DNA of 64,000 nt. Origin: Candidatus Cloacimonadota bacterium. Its GTDB lineage: Bacteria > Cloacimonadota > Cloacimonadia > Cloacimonadales > Cloacimonadaceae. A program made the position numbers and the translations under genes. The notes below the pieces were generated by a model. That model ran no database searches. It had not been told where the DNA came from and saw nothing but the letters and a program-made list of their open reading frames with translations. The stretch is taken from positions 1-64,000 of the forward strand of contig JAQWBI010000004.1 in assembly GCA_028706475.1 (NCBI GenBank), in the 5' to 3' direction. Below, piece after piece: positions 21,395 through 29,590 of the stretch (positions are counted from its first letter, which is position 1; every line of letters begins with the position of its first letter).

Positions 21395-23262
21395 AGATGC
21401 TGCCGAACCGCTTCGGCGAGATGGGACGCAGTAAAACCGATTTCTTCCTTCAGCTTTTGAGTGTCGCCATGGCCGATGAAGTAATCCGGATAACCAAAAT
21501 TGACTACTCGTGCTTGGCTTTCCGAGAGGATCTGGGCGATGCGCCCACCGGTTCCGCCGATGATGGAGTTGTTCTCGAAGGTAAAAATATGACTACAGGC
21601 CTTGCCCAAAGCATGTAGTACATTCTCGTCCAAAGGTTTGACACTGCGGAGATTTACAATTAGCGGACTACAACCATCGCGTTTCAGGATATTGGCAGTA
21701 TCGATCGCCAGAGAAAGTGCATCTCCTACGGTAACAAAAGCATAGGGCGGATCGGAGAGATCGTCTGCAGAATTGATGATTTCCGCTTTGCCGGGCTCGA
21801 AAGCATCAATATAGATACTACGGTACAGAGCCTTCCCGCGAGGATAACGAATCACGACCGGACCTTCCTTGTAAGATGCTGCCCAAGTGAGCATTGCTTG
21901 TAGCTCTTCTGCACATGAGGGAGCAAGAATTGTGAGGTTTGGCACCCCTGCCAGGAAGGAAAGATCGAAGGCTCCATGATGTGTGGCACCGTCTTCCCCC
22001 ACCAAACCAGCCCGATCCAGGCAAAGTACGATGGGTAGTTTGGGTAGGGCCACATCGTGGATGATCTGATCCAGAGCGCGTTGAGCGAAGGTGGAATATA
22101 TGGCTACAAAAGCTTTGATCCCTCTGGTGCTCATTCCGGCAGCCAGGGTTAATGCATGCTGTTCGGCGATCCCCACGTCAAAGAAACGCTCGGGATATTT
22201 GGCTTCAAAACCGGAAAGCCCGGTTCCTGCACTCATAGCAGCAGTGATGGCGACGATGTCGGAATTGGTTGCGGCGAGATCCACCAAAGTATCGCCGAAC
22301 ACATCACTGTAACTCTTACTGCCACTGCTGGCAGTCTTGCCGCTTTGCCCATCGAAGGGGCCGATGCCATGGAAGGTGGAGGCATCATTTTCCGCAGGAG
22401 TATAACCCTTGCCTTTTTGCGTAACCACATGAATCAATACGGGGCCAACCATGAAGTTCTTTACCCGCTTCATGATGGTTATTAGATGCGGAATGTCGTG
22501 ACCGTCGATGGGACCTACATACTTGAAGCCGAGGTCTTCGAAAATGATATTTGGCACCAGGATGTTCAACATGGATTCTTCCAGCTTTTGCGCACCGTAG
22601 ATAAAGCGGCGACGGATGCTGGAGGGCAAGCTCCCGCTGAGATCCCAGATCTGTTTCTTGAGCGTATTGTAGCTTTTGGAGGCGTACATGCGAGCCATAT
22701 ATTTCTGCAATCCGCCCACATTTTTGGAGATGGACATGGCGTTGTCGTTCAGGATCACAATGAAGTTATCCGGTTGCAAATGCCCTGCATGGTTCAGGGC
22801 TTCGAAGCTCATACCGCCGGTAAGCGCACCGTCTCCGATTACGGCAATGCTGTGGAAATGCTCTTGTTTCAGATCCCGGGCGGCAGCCATGCCCAGAGCC
22901 GCGGAGATCGAAGTGCTGCTGTGCCCTGTGCTGAAAGCATCGTAAGGACTTTCGTGGATGTTTGTAAATCCGCTCAAACCGCCGTATTGACGCAGGGTGT
23001 CGAATCGTTCATTGCGTCCGGTGAGGATCTTCCAGGCATAACTTTGATGCCCTACATCCCACACAATGCGGTCTTTCATGGGATTAAACACATTTAACAA
23101 AGCCAGGGTAAAATCGACTGTGCCCAAGCTGGGAGCTATGTGTCCGCCGGTTTTGGCAACCACGGAAATGATGCGGTCGCGCAATTCCTGAGCCAGGTTC
23201 CGCAGTTCTTCATTTGTGAGCGCGTGAATTTTGTCGGGATTATCTATTCTTTCCAATATCAT
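21391..23262 (-). CDS. dxs: 1-deoxy-D-xylulose-5-phosphate synthase
   Basis: Condenses pyruvate and glyceraldehyde 3-phosphate, the first step of the MEP isoprenoid pathway; thiamine diphosphate dependent. It has 623 residues. Motifs: GHIAPSLGTVDFT, WDVGHQSYAWKILTGR, the ThDP site GDGALTGGMSFEALNHAG, NDNAMSISKNVG, and DRAGLVGEDGATHHG in the transketolase domain. AAGGA precedes the ATG at 23262, which lies 23 bases inside the upstream gene. Confidence 0.97.
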   Translation of the reverse strand: MILERIDNPDKIHALTNEELRNLAQELRDRIISVVAKTGGHIAPSLGTVDFTLALLNVFNPMKDRIVWDVGHQSYAWKILTGRNERFDTLRQYGGLSGFTNIHESPYDAFSTGHSSTSISAALGMAAARDLKQEHFHSIAVIGDGALTGGMSFEALNHAGHLQPDNFIVILNDNAMSISKNVGGLQKYMARMYASKSYNTLKKQIWDLSGSLPSSIRRRFIYGAQKLEESMLNILVPNIIFEDLGFKYVGPIDGHDIPHLITIMKRVKNFMVGPVLIHVVTQKGKGYTPAENDASTFHGIGPFDGQSGKTASSGSKSYSDVFGDTLVDLAATNSDIVAITAAMSAGTGLSGFEAKYPERFFDVGIAEQHALTLAAGMSTRGIKAFVAIYSTFAQRALDQIIHDVALPKLPIVLCLDRAGLVGEDGATHHGAFDLSFLAGVPNLTILAPSCAEELQAMLTWAASYKEGPVVIRYPRGKALYRSIYIDAFEPGKAEIINSADDLSDPPYAFVTVGDALSLAIDTANILKRDGCSPLIVNLRSVKPLDENVLHALGKACSHIFTFENNSIIGGTGGRIAQILSESQARVVNFGYPDYFIGHGDTQKLKEEIGFTASHLAEAVRQHL

Positions 23263-25192
23263 TTTGTAATCCTTGTTTTAAAGACTTGTATTCCAGATAC
23301 TTGATCAGGGCGATTTCAGTCAACATTAAAATCCCCGCCAGGATTAGCAGGCTTTTCCAGAGATCCTTGCCCAAGCGGGACATAAAGAGCTTGTCTTCGA
23401 AATCTTCGCCCAAAAGTGTGAAATTCTTTGGGACTTTTCCCGGTATAGTATCGCTATCCAGATAGCTGATGTTTACGGCCAGCTTTGCGGCTCTGGGACT
23501 GTCCGGATTTTGAGTGTAGATGCCGGGATCACTAGCTTTGAACAGGGGATTTGCCAGATCAATTCGGCTTGCGTCCGGCAATTCTAGCGCATTAGCTCTG
23601 ATGAGGTCTCCCACTTTCAGCTCGGTAACCGGCACATCTGCATTCATCAGGCTTGAGAGCTGGCGATAGGCATACACGGCAAAGGCAGGATCGGAAAAAA
23701 AGGGCGAGTCGGCGGCCAAGTCCCACAACCAGAGTGCTGAATTTGCATTCGTAACAGCCAGTGCCTTACTCGACGCGGAGATCAGGGGGGACGCTGCCGA
23801 AGATGCCTGCCAATGAGAACTAACCTGCGAAAACCTGAGGTTCTTATCTGCAATCAATGCGCTGGCTTGATGATGGGGAGAGACGAAGTCTATGCTGGCA
23901 GGCCCAGATACGAAATCGCCCAGTTTCAGGTTGAACCGCTTTTCCAGCCAGGTCTTGGTATCGCGTCCCAAGCGGGGTCCGGGACAGATTAGGCTACCCA
24001 TGCCACGTCTGTCCATCTCGGCAAAAAGCTCTTTGTGACGGGGACTAAGTGTTTCGAAGGGGTAAAAGAGCAAGAGTTGGTAATCATCAAGCATCTGCAG
24101 GTTTATCGCTGAAGGATCAATGCGGATGGGATCGCTACCACTAAACACACGCAGAATGCTGCGGAGCTGGGGAGGCAAGCCTGCATCTCCCACTACTGCG
24201 ATCCGGGGATTGGGATAGTGTTCAAAAGCAAAATAACTACGGTTGTCCGCAGAGAGATACTCATCCATTACTTCTATATAACCGGATTGCCAGCCGGTAT
24301 CGCGCAGTTCGAAGCTGATGCTTTCTTTCATGCTTTGGCGGGCAGCGAGGCTTACGAAGCGCTCTCCCACCTTGATGTCGTTCACTACAGCTTGAACCAG
24401 CACTTCGTCCCTTGGAGCAGAGCCATGGTTTGTGAGAGTAAATTCTATCGTCTGTTGTTTGGCGCGGTCCACGATCTGAGGCAATACCCGGGCATCAGAC
24501 AGGGAAAGGTTTTGGCGCGGTTCCTTTTCCGAGACGGGAATCAAGACAAGAGGAATGGAACTCTTATACTCGATGTTCTCGTTTACCAGATCGCTAATCA
24601 GATAGATCTCGCGATTGGGCATTTGCGCTTCTTCCAAGCGGGATTCCGCAAAAGCCAGGGTCTGAGGCCAATCCATCGGTTCATGGCTCCAAGAGATGCT
24701 TTTTAGGCTTTCCGGAGGGATCTCTTTGGCATAGATCTGGGCATGGAGGGCATTGAAAGCCTCATCCCGGGTTACCAGTATAAGGCGATCCTCCGGGCTG
24801 GCTTTGGCATTGATACGCTCTATGGCGCGAATCGCCAGATCCAGCCTGCTAAGTCTATCCTCAACATAGTCCATGCTGTAGGAATTGTCCAATACAATGG
24901 CAAGAGCGGTGGGAGGATGTTTGTCCGAATCTTTCAGAGCAGATGAAACCAGCATGGGGCGGGCAATAGCCAGACATAGCAGCAGAATGATCAGCATCCG
25001 CAGGATAAGGAGGATGATGTTCGTGATCTTACTGCGTTTTTTCTCATGCTCCCGGCTCTCTTTGATAAAGCGCAGTGAGGAGAATATAATGCGGTGTGGT
25101 TTCTTCTTTGCTAAAAGCCAGATTAGCAACGGCAAGACAGTTGCAGCTGCAAAATACAGTAATCCAGCATTCAGGAAAGAGAGTTCAAACAT
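23240..25192 (-). CDS. BatA-type membrane protein with VWA domain
   Basis: A 650-residue inner-membrane protein. The N terminus is the BatA/aerotolerance-type domain: a first membrane helix at ~10-26, the basic KKKPHRIIFSSLRFIKE segment, and a second helix at ~57-76. A von Willebrand A domain follows, with the metal site VLDNSYSMDY (DxSxS intact) at ~88-97. A last membrane helix is near 620-640. Such proteins are common in FCB bacteria, but this one is not next to a MoxR ATPase, so the Bat system is not complete here. It starts four bases after the PorV-like gene and overlaps dxs by 23 bases. Confidence 0.85.
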   Translation of the reverse strand: MFELSFLNAGLLYFAAATVLPLLIWLLAKKKPHRIIFSSLRFIKESREHEKKRSKITNIILLILRMLIILLLCLAIARPMLVSSALKDSDKHPPTALAIVLDNSYSMDYVEDRLSRLDLAIRAIERINAKASPEDRLILVTRDEAFNALHAQIYAKEIPPESLKSISWSHEPMDWPQTLAFAESRLEEAQMPNREIYLISDLVNENIEYKSSIPLVLIPVSEKEPRQNLSLSDARVLPQIVDRAKQQTIEFTLTNHGSAPRDEVLVQAVVNDIKVGERFVSLAARQSMKESISFELRDTGWQSGYIEVMDEYLSADNRSYFAFEHYPNPRIAVVGDAGLPPQLRSILRVFSGSDPIRIDPSAINLQMLDDYQLLLFYPFETLSPRHKELFAEMDRRGMGSLICPGPRLGRDTKTWLEKRFNLKLGDFVSGPASIDFVSPHHQASALIADKNLRFSQVSSHWQASSAASPLISASSKALAVTNANSALWLWDLAADSPFFSDPAFAVYAYRQLSSLMNADVPVTELKVGDLIRANALELPDASRIDLANPLFKASDPGIYTQNPDSPRAAKLAVNISYLDSDTIPGKVPKNFTLLGEDFEDKLFMSRLGKDLWKSLLILAGILMLTEIALIKYLEYKSLKQGLQNDIGKNR

Positions 25193-25195
25193 GAC

Positions 25196-26233
25196 CTAGA
25201 ATCCCAATCCCAGGGAAAACAAAAATTCACTGTCAGCGAGCTTTAACCCTTTGGAATTGAGCGAGAAATCGAAACGGAACATCTTGTAATAATATCCTGA
25301 ACCCAGAGTAAAATTGATGTTGTTGGCACCGTAAAAATCTTCGCTGTAAGCTCCTAAACGGACATCCAAACCTTGTTTCACTGTTTGGTCACTGCTGAGA
25401 CTGCTTGTGTCCCAATCCACATTGTAGCAATAACCTACGTGATAGGTTGTTTCGGGTTTACTGGAGATCTTACTCTGAATACCGAAACTGGTCTTTGATG
25501 TTCCGGAATTAAATTGGATACCTGTGGCAATACGGCGCTGAACACTCTTTGCCGGATAGTTTTCCCACCACAAACGGGACACCAGGTCGTAGGCACTTAA
25601 ACCAAACACTGTGTTTCCCCTTTGGACGCTAAGGCCTAAGTCCGTGCTGAAGCCCTTCACCTTGTCGTCAATGAAGTGGTCTCTTACAAACTGTGATCCA
25701 TCCAAGTGTTCTTCCAGGTACACCAACCTGCCGCTCAGGTATTTCAAGTTTACACCGGCAGCGATATCAGGCCAGCTTTTGTCCGTAATGCCAAAGCTCA
25801 ATTGGACCTTGTCCATTTTGTAGTCATAGTACAAGCTTTTTTGGGTGACGGGATTGAATTCACTGATGTTGACCGATGCCATGGGCTGGTAAGAGAAGGC
25901 TACCTGTTTTGCTGCCAAAGTAAAATACTTGAATTGTTTCTCTTTTAGAAAGTTGCTTACCTTTACTGCGTCAGCGAAGCGCACATCATCATCACCGGCA
26001 AATCTGTATGCCATGTACAAAATGGTGCTTTCGCTATTGGCCAGGAGCGCCGGATTGCCATAAGACACTAAGGGGTCTGCCGCATCGGTGACGTTCATCC
26101 CGCCCGTACCCAAAGCTATGGGAGATACATTGTTTTCCGGGATGGCATAATCGTAGCTGGTAATCGGCAGGGGGCTTTGGGCATACAGTGTAGCCAGAGC
26201 GAGCGTCATAAGCAACAGGATTGTGTGTCTCAT
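25196..26233 (-). CDS. PorV/PorQ-like outer-membrane beta-barrel protein
   Basis: A 345-residue protein with signal peptide MRHTILLLMTLALATLYAQ. The start of the mature part, PIALGTGGMNVTDAADPLVSYGNPALL, is typical of the PorV/PorQ group (UPF0164-like): a glycine-rich turn, then an 'NPA' turn. Repeated alternating strands end in FSLGLGF, a C-terminal aromatic as in outer-membrane barrels. PorV carries type IX cargo to the attachment complex and PorQ is a related component; which one this resembles more I cannot say. The gene adjoins the PAP2 gene (AAGGAG lies within its end) and is in the same apparent operon as a C25 peptidase with a type IX-like tail. Confidence 0.75.
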   Translation of the reverse strand: MRHTILLLMTLALATLYAQSPLPITSYDYAIPENNVSPIALGTGGMNVTDAADPLVSYGNPALLANSESTILYMAYRFAGDDDVRFADAVKVSNFLKEKQFKYFTLAAKQVAFSYQPMASVNISEFNPVTQKSLYYDYKMDKVQLSFGITDKSWPDIAAGVNLKYLSGRLVYLEEHLDGSQFVRDHFIDDKVKGFSTDLGLSVQRGNTVFGLSAYDLVSRLWWENYPAKSVQRRIATGIQFNSGTSKTSFGIQSKISSKPETTYHVGYCYNVDWDTSSLSSDQTVKQGLDVRLGAYSEDFYGANNINFTLGSGYYYKMFRFDFSLNSKGLKLADSEFLFSLGLGF

Positions 26234-27160
26234 CTAAAGAACTCCTTGCAGTTTGCGATGAACGTAATTTGCCAGATAGTAGCCACCCACTCCGATAAAG
26301 ACACCAAACACAGCGTCTATGAACCAATGATAATGGCAGTAAACCGTTGCCAGACTAAGGAAGAAGGCAATGGGAAGAAAGAGATAACCCAATTTACGAG
26401 CGTGCCGCAAAGCGGCAATGGTAAGCACGATGGTTACACCAATATGGGAAGACGGGAAAGCACCGCCCAAGTGATTGCTGTGACGGTAGATGAATACCAT
26501 TATATGGGTAAATGGGCCTCCCCGATACGTACGGGTTAGCTCCATCGCCTCAGGAATGAACCGACCACCGATCACAGGGATGATACTGTAGATAAAGTAA
26601 CAGAGATAGAACACGAAGCAGAGGTTGAAGATCAACTCCCGAAAGCCTTCCGGTTTCTTGAAATACAGATAAAGCGGCAAGCCCACTATCATGGGATAAT
26701 AGCAGAAATAGGCGAAGTGAAACAGCTCGCTGATCAGGATATGGTCATAGCTTTCTCCCCACACCATCGAAGGCAAATAACCGAACAGGCTCAGATCGAT
26801 ATTCATGAAGAAGGGATCCAACCAATCTGAAAAGATGATGCGATTGAAGACATGGCCACTGGTATAGAAGTATCCGAAGAGGGTAACGGGATACAATCCC
26901 CGAATCAGGCTGAGTGCATTGTACAAACGGGGATGCTTCAAGCTATCCATATTGCGATGCCAGCAAGCCATAAACAGGATTCCCACTCCAATAGAAAGCA
27001 TCGCCGGGATGTGGACAAGGGCATTCGAGGTGCGTTGAAAACCGATGGTCATATACAGCAATATCCAGCCTACGTAGGCCAGTGTAATCACATCAATGGC
27101 AGAAAGTAGTGATTTAGATTTGTTTGTCATAGATTCTATAGGTTTTATAGATTTTGGCAT
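26234..27160 (-). CDS. PAP2-family membrane phosphatase/phosphotransferase
   Basis: A 308-residue integral membrane protein with about six hydrophobic segments. The PAP2 signature is present as GGAFPSSHIGVTIV and HYHWFIDAVFG, giving the conserved histidines and aspartate of the SRxxxHxxxD core. The pattern (PSSH ... HWxxD) resembles the inositolphosphotransferase/AUR1-like branch, so it may act on a phospholipid or polyprenyl phosphate; the substrate is not known. ATG at 27160 overlaps the GNAT-like gene by 47 bases; an alternative ATG at 27130 would reduce this to 17. Neither has a clear ribosome site. Confidence 0.82.
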   Translation of the reverse strand: MPKSIKPIESMTNKSKSLLSAIDVITLAYVGWILLYMTIGFQRTSNALVHIPAMLSIGVGILFMACWHRNMDSLKHPRLYNALSLIRGLYPVTLFGYFYTSGHVFNRIIFSDWLDPFFMNIDLSLFGYLPSMVWGESYDHILISELFHFAYFCYYPMIVGLPLYLYFKKPEGFRELIFNLCFVFYLCYFIYSIIPVIGGRFIPEAMELTRTYRGGPFTHIMVFIYRHSNHLGGAFPSSHIGVTIVLTIAALRHARKLGYLFLPIAFFLSLATVYCHYHWFIDAVFGVFIGVGGYYLANYVHRKLQGVL

Positions 27161-28229
27161 CCAGCATCTCGGCTATGCGAATCATCATGGTGTTGTTCTC
27201 CAACACCCAGGAGAATTCACCACGGAAGAAGCCCTTGGGCAGCCCGTTTTTATATGAATAGTAATAGAAGAGAGTGTCGATCCCGCGGCCCTGATACTTT
27301 TTGACGAGTCCCATGGTAATTACTCTGGCGCTGCCGATCTTCTTTTGGGCTAGCATAGCTTTGATGACGGTGATGGGATTTACTCTGCCTTTCATTACCT
27401 TCAAAACCTCGTTATAATTTGGCATGGCCAGTGAAAATCCTGCAGGATGTCCGTCTTTCTCAGCGATGAAGATCAATTCGGGATCAGCCAGAGGCAGCAA
27501 TTCATCCACGATGTGATCGAATTCAGCTTTGGTCATGGGTACATTGCCCCAGTTGTATTCCCAGGCTCTTGTATATATTTCAAATACGGTCTCGATGTCT
27601 TTGCGTAGCTGCTTCTTGTTTTTAGAAAGGCTGCGAATAGAGACTCCGGCCCTGCGCTCAATGGCTGCAGCAAGTCGCTGTACACGCTCCGGTATATCTT
27701 TACGCTCGCTAAGGTAGGCATAGAGATCCATGGTTTTAACAAGCCCACAATGCTCAAACAGCTCTGCGTAATAGGGCTTGGCATGAGGCATCATCACCAT
27801 GGGAGGATCGGAAAAACCATCTATCAAAAGGCCTACTTCCTGATTCACGGAAAAGTTCATCGGTCCGCGCATGGCTGCAAAGCCTTTCTTCCGATTCCAC
27901 TGCGCCGCAGCATCAAAGAGCATTTCTGCAGCGTGTGCATCGTTTTCACATTCAAAGAAGCCAAAGAAGCCGATATCCTCTTTATGCTCCTTTTGATGTT
28001 GAGTGTTGGTGTGGGCGCTGATGCGGCCTATCACCCGGGAATCGTCTATCGCTAAAAAGAGTTGAACCTCAGAGTGGAAATAATAGGGATTCTTCTGGGC
28101 ATTGAAGAATTTGTATTGATCCGGTATCAAAGGAGGTACCCAGGCAGGATCATCTTTGTACAATCTGAATGGCAACATTATAAAGCTTTTTAAGTGCTTT
28201 TTACTCTCCACTGGTACTATCTTGATCAT
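27114..28229 (-). CDS. GNAT-fold acyltransferase-like protein
   Basis: A 371-residue cytoplasmic protein with two GNAT-like halves. The N-terminal half contains LFLAIDDSRVIGRISAHTN and a conserved GPMNFSVNQEVGLLIDGF stretch; the C-terminal half has LIFIAEKDGHPAGFSLAMP and MGLVKKYQGRGIDTLFYY, the Q/RxxG acetyl-CoA loop in recognisable form. Proteins of this size and pattern are frequent in FCB bacteria and mostly unnamed. The substrate is unknown. It lies between a PlsY-like and a PAP2 gene, so a part in lipid chemistry is possible but only by context. GAGG precedes the ATG. Confidence 0.72.
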   Translation of the reverse strand: MIKIVPVESKKHLKSFIMLPFRLYKDDPAWVPPLIPDQYKFFNAQKNPYYFHSEVQLFLAIDDSRVIGRISAHTNTQHQKEHKEDIGFFGFFECENDAHAAEMLFDAAAQWNRKKGFAAMRGPMNFSVNQEVGLLIDGFSDPPMVMMPHAKPYYAELFEHCGLVKTMDLYAYLSERKDIPERVQRLAAAIERRAGVSIRSLSKNKKQLRKDIETVFEIYTRAWEYNWGNVPMTKAEFDHIVDELLPLADPELIFIAEKDGHPAGFSLAMPNYNEVLKVMKGRVNPITVIKAMLAQKKIGSARVITMGLVKKYQGRGIDTLFYYYSYKNGLPKGFFRGEFSWVLENNTMMIRIAEMLDAKIYKTYRIYDKQI

Positions 28230-28236
28230 AGAAACC

Positions 28237-28881
28237 TCAAAACTCTCCTAAGCGTTTGGATACCACGAAGTTCAATCCCCCCATCAAGAAAGCGTTCACA
28301 ATGAGAATGGAATTGAAATAAGGGGGTAAACTGCCCTGATACAGATTGGTGAGATAAAAAAAGAATTGGAAGAGGATTACCGGTAAAATCACGATGGTAT
28401 ATTGGGCAAAGCGGATTTGCTTGAAACGCATCACCAGGACTACCGCCACTGCCGCAGTGATAACCATCGGCAGAAAAGCGAAGTAGGCAAAGAAGCCCAT
28501 ATAGGTAAAGATCCCGCGGCCACCCCGAAAACGGTGTGTAACTGGCAGGCAATGACCGATGAGCATCCCTATTCCGTAGAGCAACATCAGATTGGGGCTG
28601 TATAAAATGCTGATATCCAGAAAGTGGCTGTGCATATCCAAAAGGCGCAGGATAAACTCCACAACCAATAAAAACAGGTAGGCTTTGCTGAGATCTATTG
28701 CTCCAACCAGCACTCCCATGGGTTTACTTATGTTTGTATAGATGTTTTCGGTATCGGCCAGTCCTGTACCCACTTTATATATATTCAGTGAACGGAAGTT
28801 TTTGGCGATGATCCTTGCGGTGGAATAGCTGCCATAGAGATAGGCTATCAGAAACAAGAGGGCGGCTACCAGGAATATCAT
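28237..28881 (-). CDS. PlsY-like membrane acyltransferase, divergent
   Basis: A 214-residue integral membrane protein related to PlsY, which acylates glycerol 3-phosphate from acyl phosphate at the first step of phospholipid synthesis. The late motif is well kept: GHCLPVTHRFRGGRGIFTYMG. The first motif, usually GSGNxGxTN, is replaced by GTGLADTENIY, so the activity may differ or be lost. The topology (five to six membrane segments) fits. It overlaps yggS by four bases and precedes the GNAT-like gene by seven. GGGGAGG gives a strong ribosome site. Confidence 0.75.
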   Translation of the reverse strand: MIFLVAALLFLIAYLYGSYSTARIIAKNFRSLNIYKVGTGLADTENIYTNISKPMGVLVGAIDLSKAYLFLLVVEFILRLLDMHSHFLDISILYSPNLMLLYGIGMLIGHCLPVTHRFRGGRGIFTYMGFFAYFAFLPMVITAAVAVVLVMRFKQIRFAQYTIVILPVILFQFFFYLTNLYQGSLPPYFNSILIVNAFLMGGLNFVVSKRLGEF

Positions 28882-29582
28882 CTATCCTCCCCGTAATATC
28901 GTTCACCAAAGATGGCACTGCCAATGCGCAACATATTTGCCCCTTCTTCCAGGGCAATTTCCCAATCGTGGCTCATGCCCATGGAGAGATAGTCAAAGCC
29001 TGCCGGAAGATCTGTGCGCACCTTTTCAAAAAGTTCTCTCAACTGCCGGAAATACGGCCTGCTGATCTCCGGATCGGGATGCAGCTTGCCGATGGTCATC
29101 AATCCTCTCACTCTTAGAGTGGAATACGAGGCTATCTTCCACAGCAGTTCTTCGGCATTACCGAAGTTCACTCCGCTTTTCTGCTCCTCTTCAGTAGTAT
29201 TAACCTGGATCAAAATATCCTGGCTGCGATTTGTGCGTCCCAAAGCCTTGTGCAGTTTCTCTGCCAGATACACGGAATCTATGCTTTGAATGAGGTAGGG
29301 TTTCAAGCTGAGCAGTTGATTGATCTTGTTTGTCTGCAGATGGCCGATGAAGTGGAAGTAAAAGTCTTTATTTTGCATCATCGGCAGCTTGCGCATGGCT
29401 TCCTGTACCTTGTTTTCCGCGATGTGGGACACCCCGTTTTTAAGGGCTAATTCCATTGCTTCCACACTGTGGGTCTTGGTTACTGCTATCAGAGTTATTT
29501 GATCGGCTTCTCTGCCGCATCGAAGCAATACCTGCCCGATACGCTCTTGTATGTCTTTGATATTGTTGGCTATATCCTGCAT
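28878..29582 (-). CDS. YggS-family PLP-binding protein
   Basis: Single-domain alanine-racemase-like protein of the YggS/PROSC family, which keeps pyridoxal phosphate and amino-acid pools balanced; it has no known enzyme activity. In 234 residues: LIAVTKTHSVEA with the PLP lysine, ENKVQEAMRK, FHFIGHLQTNKI, VNTTEEEQKSGVNF, LMTIG and LSMGMSHDWEIALEEGANMLRIG near the end. AGGAGATTAG precedes the ATG. It begins nine bases after the C25 peptidase gene. Confidence 0.94.
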   Translation of the reverse strand: MQDIANNIKDIQERIGQVLLRCGREADQITLIAVTKTHSVEAMELALKNGVSHIAENKVQEAMRKLPMMQNKDFYFHFIGHLQTNKINQLLSLKPYLIQSIDSVYLAEKLHKALGRTNRSQDILIQVNTTEEEQKSGVNFGNAEELLWKIASYSTLRVRGLMTIGKLHPDPEISRPYFRQLRELFEKVRTDLPAGFDYLSMGMSHDWEIALEEGANMLRIGSAIFGERYYGEDR

Positions 29583-29590
29583 CTAATCTC

